From Haberlea rhodopensis (lineage: Eukaryota; Streptophyta; Magnoliopsida; Lamiales; Gesneriaceae), in contig CAJQUN010000024.1 of the NCBI GenBank assembly GCA_907163345.1, forward strand, positions 1,488,001 to 1,552,000: DNA of 64,000 bases. Reading direction: 5' to 3'. Numbering within the stretch: position 1 is the stretch's first letter; the number at the start of each line of letters is the position of its first letter. The notes beneath the pieces are model-generated. The model saw only the letters and a program-made list of their open reading frames with translations, had not been told where the DNA came from and did no database searches. Shown in pieces: positions 55,793 to 64,000 of the stretch. The position numbers were made by a program, and so were the translations under genes.

Positions 55793-56063
55793 AATATACA
55801 TTTATATATAATATTGTATATTTTTGGGAAATAATAATAAAATAAATTATATGTAAATGCAACAAAACAAGAAGAAAAAACACAAAGATATATAATGTAG
55901 AGGAGAAGAAATGAAAATACATGGTATATATATTTTACAAAAAGTTAAATATAGATATTATATTATGTCGATATTAAAAACATTACAAACTTTATGGCAG
56001 AACTTCAGTTTGATATGCAGACATTATTTGATCAGACAACAGGTGAAGCTGGTAATCTCAGGC
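55793..56063 (-). other. Downstream flank (3' region) of the membrane-protein gene, copy 1
   Basis: It corresponds to 63180-63976. The last ~70 bases ('atggcagaacttcagtttga' onward) are nearly identical in both copies and immediately follow the stop codon, so they are probably 3' UTR. Confidence 0.7.
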
Positions 56064-57065
56064 TTAGACAACTTCTTTATGAGCATTCTCATCACCATCA
56101 TACGGTTCAATGGAGCAAACTCCTCCACAGTCTCTGTCGCGTAATGTTTTGCAATATGTATACAACACAGCAGTCGCACCAACACTGTAAAGCCTCAACA
56201 TAGGTGCTTCAAGGAAGAACATCCCTGAATAGAAAACAGTAATAATGCCAAGCGATAATGAATACAAAACAATAATCGAGAACGCAACGCATCTCATCCC
56301 CTTAACTAAATAAGAACTCCTCCTAAGTGCTGCAAAGCCCCACTTTGATTCAACAACAACTATCACATCGGCCAAAAACCACTCGACTTGAAAGTAAATC
56401 ATCACCCCCATAAGCAAAACCACGATCAAAACAACGGCACCCAGAAAATATACGTTGCCAAAATCGGTTTCAGTCCCCAATAACAAGACCACACCGTACA
56501 GCAACGTAGCGAGACCCACAATACCAAAGAATATCAATCCCATAATCAGCCGGGAGACAATATACGTCACAGTAAGAGGGAGAAACGAAACAAGGATGGA
56601 CTTAAGCGAGGAGGTAAACTTCAGGGGTTCACCTAAGAATCCATTCAAGATGCCACGGGTGATGGATGCTGTGGCGAAAAATGAGAACAGCAGTTCAACA
56701 AGGGAGTAAATAACTGTGAAAATAATATTGGATTTGTCAAAAGGGGGGCTTTCGTCCTTGGGTCCAGGCCCGAAGAAGGAGGACACAAATAGACTATAGC
56801 TGGAAATAATCGACGTGTGTTTCGACAAAGAAGGATAAACGATGGGGGACAAGGACAGAGGGAGGGAAAAGAGAAGTGCGAGCCCAAAGAGGTGGCCGGG
56901 GTTGGCGTCGATAATGCGCTTTGTATCGGATAATATTGCCCAGAGGTTAACAATGTGGGCTGACATGATTGCAACTGGTGAAGAAATTCGAGGGTAGAAA
57001 CTAGAAACGGTGGATGCCGACGTGAGAGGAGGGGAAATAGATATGGATCCTTCTTCGATCTTCAT
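56064..57065 (-). CDS. Polytopic plant membrane protein of unknown function, intronless
   Basis: 333 residues, one uninterrupted frame with ATG at 57065 and TAA at 56066-56064. A short Ser-rich N-terminus precedes IVNLWAILSDTKRIIDANPGHLF. About six hydrophobic segments follow: around residues 60-82, 110-145, 160-190, 190-220 (LIFFGIVGLATLLYGVVLLL), 225-250 (AVVLIVVLLMGVMIYFQ) and 275-305. A conserved-looking VEWFLADVIVVVESKWG and ALRRSSYLVKGMR pair lies before the last segments. The order resembles a plant family annotated as uncharacterised membrane or 'polyadenylate-binding protein 1-B-binding' proteins; this is from memory. The C-terminus is hydrophilic (Asp/Glu/Lys). A second copy's C-terminus is at 63977. 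No function is assigned. Confidence 0.8.
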   Translation of the reverse strand: MKIEEGSISISPPLTSASTVSSFYPRISSPVAIMSAHIVNLWAILSDTKRIIDANPGHLFGLALLFSLPLSLSPIVYPSLSKHTSIISSYSLFVSSFFGPGPKDESPPFDKSNIIFTVIYSLVELLFSFFATASITRGILNGFLGEPLKFTSSLKSILVSFLPLTVTYIVSRLIMGLIFFGIVGLATLLYGVVLLLGTETDFGNVYFLGAVVLIVVLLMGVMIYFQVEWFLADVIVVVESKWGFAALRRSSYLVKGMRCVAFSIIVLYSLSLGIITVFYSGMFFLEAPMLRLYSVGATAVLYTYCKTLRDRDCGGVCSIEPYDGDENAHKEVV

Positions 57066-57357
57066 GCTGATTTCTCAGGAGGGGCAATAAATTCTCACGG
57101 TAGAAACATCGATTAGTGTTTAAATTTGGCAGAAGGTTGACTTTGATTTAATTTAAAAAATAAAGGGAAAATTACTCCCAACATCATATGATTTACCCCT
57201 AATTTCATTCTCCAACTATACTTTGAATAATTACACTTTATATAATGTACTTTCAAGGTTGGTAACAATTTACATCCTTTAATTTTAAAGTTTGTAACAT
57301 TTTATATCCTTGAACACATTTCTAAGTTTAGTTCAATTACCCAGATCCTTTTGAAAA
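57066..57357. other. Upstream region of membrane-protein gene and junction to pararetrovirus-like sequence
   Basis: The 5' flank of the minus-strand gene, then AT-rich sequence with 'acaatttacatcctttaatttt' and 'aacattttatatccttgaaca' phrases of a common plant dispersed repeat. No gene. No LTR is recognised before the primer-binding-site-like sequence. Confidence 0.4.
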
Positions 57358-57446
57358 TTGTATCAGAGCCTAGGTTCATGCTGACAATATGATAATAATA
57401 TCTTGAATACTAATTTGTAACCTAGGAGGACGGTTCAAGAAAAATT

Positions 57447-57755
57447 ATGGATCCGAACGTATGTTTGTGGTGCAACTCATACAAGTGGTACTTCCAGAAA
57501 TTGGAAGAACTAAATCATGGATATCTGGCTGAAGCTAAACAATTCAATCAGAAATGGAATATTCTACTGGAAATTGGTTCTAGCCCTGCTAGCATATATC
57601 TGTATCAAGAACAGGAGAAGGTAGCGAAAAATCTTTACAAGATGAACCTCAAGCTACAATTCGAGTTAACCGAGGCTCACGAAAGAGATCATCTTGAGCA
57701 TAACCACATGATTCCAGATCCCAACTGCTTAACCGGATTCAGACCAGACGATTAG
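57447..57755 (+). CDS. Short ORF 1 of the pararetrovirus-like sequence
   Basis: 102 residues, intact, ATG at 57447, with a hydrophilic helical profile (WYFQKLEELNHGYLAEAK, YLYQEQEKVAKNLYKMN). Its stop codon is followed one base later by the ATG of the next ORF. This tight packing is usual in badna- and tungrovirus-like genomes. I do not recognise the protein itself. Confidence 0.45.
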   Translation: MDPNVCLWCNSYKWYFQKLEELNHGYLAEAKQFNQKWNILLEIGSSPASIYLYQEQEKVAKNLYKMNLKLQFELTEAHERDHLEHNHMIPDPNCLTGFRPDD

Positions 57756-57756
57756 G

Positions 57757-58008
57757 ATGGGAGAACCAACCTTTCGAGAAAATCGAGCCGATACTTCTAA
57801 GATATCCCAAGATCTTAGAGAGATCCAGAAGAAAGTGCAGTGTTATTGATACTTGCAATACCATGTCCCTGCACAGGTCCATCGGATTCAAAGCCAGATG
57901 GAGATTATGCTCAAACATCAAGAGGAAATTCTTGAAAACCTTCGAGATGTTCAAACCAGAGCTAGGGAGTTGGAGTCTAGGCCAAGTTCTTCAGGAAGAA
58001 GGAAATGA
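57757..58008 (+). pseudogene. Short ORF 2 of the pararetrovirus-like sequence, one internal stop
   Basis: Starts ATG GGA GAA at 57757 and ends TGA at 58006-58008, 83 codons, with a premature TGA at 57847-57849. The conceptual product is charged and heptad-like (DLRE, QSQMEIMLKHQEEILENLRD), compatible with the small coiled-coil virion-associated proteins of caulimovirids. The stop overlaps a following ATG in the form ATGA, another habit of these viruses. Confidence 0.4.
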
Positions 58009-59854
58009 GGATGGTTACTACCGTCCTATGGAACATAATCCCTTTTACATAAAAAAAAAAAAGGGAAAGCGTAGGAGGTCCGAATGCCTTTGACGAAGAC
58101 TGAAAAAATTATTGCAGTCCTACGAGAAGATCTAATATTTCCTAATAGAAAGAATCAACCTGGAAGATCTACGAGATCTTGCTGATTCGTTTGCGGATTG
58201 AATCTCATAGACATTAAAACAAATCAAGTTGGCAGAATTCCTCGACTTCCACCACAAGAGAGTTTCGGACCAAACAATCCACCACCCGAAGGAGATCAAA
58301 GAATGCCCCCACCAAGACAATTTTACTGCTGGAACAACTTTAGATCCCCAAGTTGGAATAATGAGTCGTTCCCGCAGGCCAGACCTACATCAAATACCTT
58401 ACGGAAAATCCCAGTTAGATCTGATACATCCATATGGACTTATGCTCAACATTGATATCTTGGATTTTAAAAATAGAGAAGTTCTTTTTGATGATTGGGC
58501 CTCAGCAATGAGAATAGCAGCAGGAACACTTGATCTCAACAAAGAAGGATTCACATTACTCCTTAATATGAGTCTAGAAGAATCAGCAAAAATTGCCTGG
58601 GAACTCCGAGACCCAGGTACCAAGGAAGAAGTTTTAGCCGGAGAGTCCCTGAAAGAAATTGTTGACAAGATTGCAAATTTTTTTAAACTCTGTTTCATTG
58701 GAATGGGTTACTTCGAAGGAATGGAGGAAGATAAGGCGAAAAAATATAGACAAGCTCTGTATAACCTAGAACTAAATGATATCTGTTATGAAGACGAGTA
58801 CATCAAACTCTTCACAAAGTATAGATGGAAAGCGAAGATGATAGAAAAAAATACAGCAGAACTATTCTTTGCCAAAATGCCGTGCCCATGGAGAGAAATG
58901 TTTATCCAGGAAGTACACCACAAGCAATAGAGAAGGTGTCTAGGAGAATGTAATTTCTTAAAATGAAGCTTGCGGAGTGGTGCTATCAAACAAAGCTCCA
59001 AAAGAACTACAAGAAGCTAAGAGGAATCAACAAGACAGCTCCTCTTTGCTGTACATGGAATGATATCCCTACTATCATTGATAACTACCCCCAAAGGCGG
59101 AAGATGAAAAAACATATAAGTCATCCTTATGCCCGAGGAAGTAGTTCAAAAAGAAGTGGGTCTTCATGGAGACACATGAAGCCCTGGTCAAAGCAGAAAG
59201 CCTGAAGTTATAGATCAGGTCAAATATCAGGACCAACAAGGAGTATAACATCGTCAACGGGTTCTAATCAAGCTAGTTCTAGCATAGCACCAACAAAGAG
59301 AACTTTTAGACGCACTCATACTCGTGCGAATGAAAGTTTTAAAGATTGTAACTGTTGGACATGCGGAGCAAGATGACATATCTCTACAGATTGTCCAGAG
59401 AACCAAAACGGAGGAGTAAGATAGTTCGAGCATACCAAAGAGTTCGAGGATGTTGTTTACTTCCAAGACTTCGTGCATGTGTATCAATTTGAGGATATTC
59501 CCTCAGATGAAAACATCTACGAAGAAGATATCTATTCTGATAATGAAGGTAAATCCAGTTCAGAATCAGAGTGAATGGGATTTCCTTCAAGACTTGATCA
59601 GAGAAGAGCTGTCGGGGTTTTTCTCACATACCACTGTTTTTCATAAGACCCTTACGAGGATCATGAAGGAAAAGCCAAAGCTTCATATGTATGATGGATG
59701 TACAATTGGAGCAATGGAAAAAGCCATGGATATGATTGGTCTTCGAAGCAGAAATCATCAGATTATCCATAGGGTGACAACAGGTGCATTTGCAATCCCG
59801 ATGGAATTAACGGGAAACCAACAGGTGCATTGTTATATTTCGTTTAATTTTTGA
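58009..59854 (+). pseudogene. Coat-protein-like region and zinc knuckle of the pararetrovirus-like sequence
   Basis: Frame-broken polyprotein. The best block (about 58450-58930) reads DILDFKNREVLFDDWAS, then YRQALYNLELNDICYEDEYI, LFTKYRWKAK and FFAKMPCPWREMF, a pattern I associate with caulimovirid coat proteins. After frame changes near 58935 and 59205 comes a Ser/Arg-rich stretch, then the knuckle at 59347-59394 with Cys, Cys, His, Cys at the expected spacing. A TGA (59374-59376) stands where a glycine is usual. An acidic stretch follows (59500-59570). The last frame (to 59854) is not recognised. No movement-protein, protease or RT motif was found. Confidence 0.45.
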
Positions 59855-61325
59855 TATTGGATTGTAATGAGACATCTAATATTGTGTTGTACACTGGTGT
59901 AGAGCCTTCGCAGACAGCTACACAGCGCAGGGGATAGAGTCCCACAACACACTACATTTTGGAAAGGTACGTAAGCGACGTACGGGCATCCCAACGGTAA
60001 CATGTACTTTATGTTTGTCTATTTGACACATGATGAATGCAATGTGATGCATTAAGAGTATGATACATGTTATTATGCATTGTTGTTGCATATTATGCAT
60101 TGTTGTTGCATATTGTGATGTGGAATAAAGAGGTGTATTCCACGAGTCAAGAGAGATCACAGTGTATGTTTAATGCTTATGCTTGTTCTGTAGTAATGAA
60201 GCGGGGAAGATTGTACCGCTCATTATGAGGTTTTGTAGTAATGAAGCGGGGAAGATTGTACCGCTCATTATGAGGTTTTGTAGTAATGAAGCGGGGAAGA
60301 TTGTACCGCTCATTATGAGATGATGAAGCAAGAAGCATTAAAATAACTGTTGATATATGACTCAAAAGCTATGTAAAGAAAGATGTGATATGTCATGACA
60401 TTATTAAATGATCCATAATTTCATATAACGTGTTTATTATGAGTTATGGTACAGGGACAACCAATGGGCGTTGTAAATGCTTGGAAATACAGGAAGTACT
60501 TTGTAAATGGAGTTGCATTTTCCGCAAATTATTTTAAGTATTTTATGTTATTTATTTTTGAAATGTTTTGGGATAAAAAGCATGCAAGATTATTTTGAAG
60601 AAAATGATTTTGGATGGAAATGTGATTTGTTAGAAAAAGTGAATTTTGAATAGCATTTTATTGTGTGTGAAAAACTATTTTGAGATGACATGCTTGTCTT
60701 GATTCAGTGAATATGATTTGAGGTTGTGAACCGATGATGTTCTTTGTTTTATCTGTCTCGCTTGCGACGAGGGTAAAAACACGCACAGTCTCGGCTCGTT
60801 GGCGACAAGACTAAATAAACACATTTTGTTTTGCCCGAAGACGGAGGGGGTATAATATCTGCCAATACCCTTCCAGCGGGTATAGTCTGGAATGATATCA
60901 TCGTGTCACCTCCTTATTCTGAGTATGCATTTGTTTCTTTAGAATGATATTGAAGTTTAATTATTGTGAGAATGGAATTTTAATTGTTTTGAGCACTTTG
61001 ATGCATTATTATTCCGTTTTTAGCTGGTGTTTGAGGATTTTAGTTTTTATTCTGATTTGGGGATTATTGTTGATTTTAATGGTTGAGTTTAAGTTGATTT
61101 TAATGGTTGGTTTGGATTTGAGTTTTAGTTTGATCACGGTTGCAATTATTAAGAGGAGACTCTGCCCGTTTTTTTAGAGTCAAAGTAAGATGTTAGTTCG
61201 TTATAAAATTGGAATGTTTTCGCTAAACAGAAATTCGAATTGGTAACTGATTTTTAAATTGAGAGATGCCTCGTGTTCAAGCAATTGAGCACGATGGAGG
61301 ACCTGTTGGTGCAGGTCGTCACACT
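59855..61325 (+). repeat. Gypsy-type LTR-like fragment related to 1-1696
   Basis: Shares ordered blocks with 740-1500 (a 'gtagagccttcgcag' block, 'caggggatagagtcc', 'ttttggaaaggtacgtaag', 'gagttatggtacagggacaacc'). It ends near GTGCAGGTCGTCACA, a plausible LTR end. No target duplication or internal region is identified. No coding sequence; a 77-codon frame at 60944 is unsupported. Confidence 0.5.
60190..60319. repeat. 45-bp direct repeat, three perfect copies (last shorter)
   Basis: Units start at 60190, 60235 and 60280 with 'gtagtaatgaagcgggga' and run to 'cattatgaggtttt'. The position corresponds to the imperfect 'gccgct...gaagcgag' repeats at 1040-1215 in the related LTR. Confidence 0.95.
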
Positions 61326-62156
61326 TATGTTTTAGGCCATAATCTTTAATGATAATCGATGTTTTATCAATTCAGTTTCTTCGATTTAGTGTAAAAATCA
61401 GTCAGCCCGGTTGGCTGAAAACAAATTCGGTCGGTTCAGACCGAATATTCACCCCTAGTTGAACTCATATTTGGATAGTTTGTTTTCAAAGTTTAGATTT
61501 TTATCTTGTTTCTCAAATTATTAATCATATATTATTTATATTTTAATCATTTATTGAAAGTATGATGATTATATATTATCAAATTTTTTATGTATATTTT
61601 GGTGAACCATACTTATTGACGTCAAATCAGAAATTAACAATCAAACATATCATTCTTTAAGTTGACTTTAAATTCGATTTAATTCAAAATATTTCAAATT
61701 GTTGTTATTTCTCACAAAAAAAATTAAATGGTGCATATATATAAATATTGATTTTTTTATGATATGTTTGATATTTTACAAGATTGAATAAAAAATAAAA
61801 AAATAAAAATATTAGGAAAATAAAATGGTTTGAGTAAGTAGTAAATGTATTTGAAATAAACAATTCGAAATATAAAATAATTTCATTAATCACACCCCCT
61901 AAAAAATATCGTAATTACAGACACTTCATCTAAAAATTTAGATCAAATTGATATCAAAGTTGACCAGGGGTAATATGTGGTTTTCATTAAATTTAGGGGT
62001 AGTTTATGTAATGATCGTCTATTTTTTTAACGGTGGGACTTGTCTGTAATGTTTAACCTAATTTGAGAGGAGGCTTCTGTCATTTTCAAATCATATGAAA
62101 GATTTCTGTAATTATATCAAAATCGAGGAAGCGTATATATAATTATTCCTAAAAAT
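61326..62156. other. AT-rich spacer with a possible hAT terminus
   Basis: Near 61400-61456 a 'ggttcagaccgaatattcacccctag' block resembles a hAT 3' end; no matching 5' end or duplication was found. From 61880 to 62150 lies dispersed-repeat sequence ('ggggtaatatgtgg', 'taggggtagtttatgtaatg'). No gene. Confidence 0.35.
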
Positions 62157-63241
62157 AATAAAATTGGCGGTCAATGAGAAATATTAGCTATTTATTTACA
62201 CCAAAGGTAAATAATATTAAATTTTGCCGACTTCAGGAAAAAATTGACAGGCGAAGACTTTTTATTATGAAAGTTGAGGTAAATAATATAAAATTTGCCT
62301 ACGTCTTGCAAAAAATGACACGCGATTTCATTCTAAGTGATATGTTCGATACTCTATAATTTTAATAATTTTTGATTTTTTTATTAAAAAAATGATAATT
62401 ATATTCATATAATTAGATTTTTATTATTTTATATAGTTATCTCATTTTATTTAGTTTAACTTTTATAATATTATCATCGATATAAATGTCTTAATTTAAG
62501 AACTTATAAAATGTATTAATATAATTTATTATGATTATTTTATTGATATGATAAGATATATAGATATAAATAATAATGTATTTGGTTTGATTGATCAAAG
62601 ATTGACTGAGAATATGAGTAGTCAAATTACTATTTTACCATTTCACATGATTAGTATTTTTATATTTGGTTTGATATTTTTTTTTGAACTTATATTATAT
62701 TAATTAATATATCAAACGGGTTGCAACGAGAATCAACACAGACACGATTAAACAGCCCAAATACAACAGTAAATACAAACACCAAACCAGGACACTGACA
62801 AATATACAGCTAGTAGGTGTGATCATAAAACGATCGAGTAATGATAAATGCCGAAGAATACACGGCCATGACTAAGATAGTGTCGGGACACCGGGTCCAT
62901 CAAGGTCCGCTCAAACCATGCAATCTAGCGGATGAGCGAGTAAGAAAAACTGCCTTCAAACATAAAGGAAGGTACTGATAAGGAAAATCGATAAGCATAA
63001 ACGGATAATATACATCAAACGAACAAGCTCTTTTTCGTATTTTTGGGGGTGAGAAATAGAGTATACTTAGATATTGTTTTTTGGCAAGTAGGATTTATAT
63101 TTATACATCAAATAGTGATATAAATTATCAAAAAAATTTGTCACGTCAAAATGTAAACTTATTTTAAAAGATAATATACATTTGCATATATAATATTGTA
63201 TACAATAAGTATTTTTGGGAAATAATAAAAATATAAACTAA
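62157..63241. repeat. Duplicated segment, copy 2, left part
   Basis: Collinear with 54148-54908. The 62600-63060 part has no clear partner in copy 1 and includes a GC-richer stretch (62710-62990) of unknown origin. It lacks the copia-type solo LTR of copy 1. Confidence 0.75.
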
Positions 63242-63684
63242 GGCTGTGTTTTGGTGTGTTTTTATTTTAATCATATCCTTAGTTTATTTTTATCCTATGT
63301 TTTTTGTGATTTTAACCAAAAGTTATCCCATAATATTTATCTCAATTTCAAGCAAACTTACTTCCTATAACTTAATTATAATATAATAATTATTATTATT
63401 ATTATATTTATTATATTTACTAAATTGTTTTATTATTATTATTATTAGTATATTAATTATATTTACTAAATTGTTTATTATTATGATTATTATATTTACT
63501 AAATTGTTTTATTATTATTATTATATATACTATTATTATTTATTATTATTATTTATTTTATTTATATTTATATTTATATTATTATTAATATTATATATAT
63601 ATTATTAATAATAATATATTATTATTATTATTTAATCATTATCCTTATCTTATCATTACATTATCACTCATTCCAAACGATACC
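63242..63684. mobile_element. PIF/Harbinger-like non-autonomous element, second member
   Basis: Ends GGCTGTGTTTTGG and CCAAACGATACC are imperfect inverted repeats, flanked by TAA on both sides (63239-63241 and 63685-63687). The centre (63375-63640) is TTA/TAT microsatellite. It is absent from the equivalent place in duplicated copy 1 (about 55840-55860). Confidence 0.7.
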
Positions 63685-63730
63685 TAAATGTAAAGATAAT
63701 ATAGACTGATATATGCCACAAAACGAAAAG

Positions 63731-63732
<2 letters not shown>

Positions 63733-63773
<41 letters not shown>
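63733..63773. repeat. (TA)n microsatellite
   Basis: An uninterrupted TA tract of about 20 units in copy 2 of the duplicated flank. It is short or absent in copy 1. Confidence 0.9.
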
Positions 63774-63775
<2 letters not shown>

Positions 63776-63976
63776 CATGGTTTATATATTTTAAAAAAGT
63801 TAAAAATAGATATTACATGATGTTATATATGCGTGTAACATAATAAAATCAACCGTGGGAAAATTACAAACTTTATGCATCAATATAAATGATTTTAAAA
63901 GACTACATGGCAGAACTTCAGTTTGATATGCAGACATTATTTGATCAGACAACAGGTGAAGCTGGTAATCTCAACC

Positions 63977-64000
63977 TTAGACAACTTCTTTATGGGCCTT
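63977..64000 (-). CDS. 3' end of a second membrane-protein gene copy (partial, runs off window)
   Basis: The minus strand reads ...KAHKEVV and TAA, against NAHKEVV and TAA at the end of the gene at 56064, with the downstream flank (63907-63976) nearly identical. Only seven codons are visible, so whether this copy is intact cannot be judged. Orientation is the same, giving a head-to-tail tandem pair about 7.9 kb apart. Confidence 0.75.
   Translation of the reverse strand, partial: KAHKEVV

Larger units (their letters stand above)
57358..59854 (+). mobile_element. Decayed endogenous pararetrovirus-like (Caulimoviridae-like) sequence, partial
   Basis: A plus-strand array begins with a near match to the initiator tRNA-Met primer-binding site (TTGTATCAGAGCC, 57358-57370; one base differs from TGGTATCAGAGC). 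Two short ORFs packed end to end follow, then a coat-protein-like region and a C-X2-C-X4-H-X4-C knuckle of the CxCWxC type used by caulimovirids. No LTR flanks it. Movement protein, protease and RT are not seen; the array stops near 59854 against LTR-like sequence. Multiple stops and frameshifts show it is an old, dead copy. A divergent gypsy element is the alternative. Confidence 0.5.

Noticed and set aside
56455..56709. Plus-strand frame opposite the membrane-protein gene, and the 109-codon minus frame at 56645-56974
   Set aside because: Alternative-frame shadows of the 333-residue gene.
60190..60319. CRISPR-like array
   Set aside because: Three contiguous identical units without spacers, in a plant nuclear LTR-like sequence.
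60944..61177. 77-codon hydrophobic frame
   Set aside because: Low-complexity T-rich LTR-like sequence; hydrophobicity follows from base composition.
1..64000. tRNA, rRNA, snoRNA genes or organellar inserts
   Set aside because: None was recognised; the repeated TGGTATCAGAGC words are primer-binding sites, not tRNA genes.

Overview
This is a plant nuclear window, almost certainly from a eudicot. The evidence is one split gene of ten GT-AG exons encoding the plant form of RNase H2 subunit B, an intronless plant-type polytopic membrane protein gene, and dense nested LTR retrotransposons of plant lineages (Tekay-, Reina- and Tat-like Ty3/gypsy, Sirevirus-like Ty1/copia), with hAT and PIF/Harbinger-like non-autonomous elements and a SINE. 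A Lamiales relative would fit the extra ORF of the copia element, but that rests on memory and is weak.

Region 1-28.6 kb is a retrotransposon nest. A decayed Tekay-like chromovirus (about 1697-23614) has been invaded three times: by an LTR-only insertion in its integrase region (6847-8371, TSD GTACC), by a complete 10.6 kb copia element in its chromodomain region (9642-20263, minus strand, TSD CAACG), and by an LTR-only insertion in its 3' LTR (22230-23564, TSD ATATG). It abuts fragments of related LTRs (1-1696, 23615-24121) and a badly decayed Tat-lineage gypsy element on the minus strand (24122-28620). The copia element carries intact Gag, a Pol broken by a frameshift, and an intact 814-codon ORF after Pol with its own promoter-like upstream sequence.

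Region 28.6-38 kb holds the one clearly functional housekeeping gene, RNASEH2B (31367-37309, plus strand). An hAT-like non-autonomous element with a 44-bp minisatellite lies just upstream, and a SINE with a 20-bp target-site duplication lies downstream.

Region 38-53.4 kb is AT-rich and repeat-filled: an old minus-strand LTR region with a primer-binding site, a 1.3 kb LTR-only insertion (42815-44103, TSD CATAT), a PIF/Harbinger-like element swollen by 1.6 kb of TA/TTA microsatellite, and a nearly complete Reina-like chromovirus (47399-52526, TSD TTACG) inserted inside the leader of an older copia-type element.

Region 53.4-64 kb contains a membrane-protein gene (56064-57065, minus strand) whose downstream flank is duplicated at 62.15-64 kb, where the 3' end of a second gene copy runs off the window. 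The copies were later separated and decorated by a copia-type LTR-only insertion (TSD GTAAA), a PIF-like element, a decayed pararetrovirus-like sequence (57358-59854) and another LTR fragment.

The most notable unexplained pattern is that LTRs of at least five apparently unrelated families carry clusters of short palindromes or repeats (mostly CGATCGATCG-type or GCCTGAGGC-type) in the U3 region upstream of the probable TATA box. All gene calls are by reading and motif recognition only; no database search was run.
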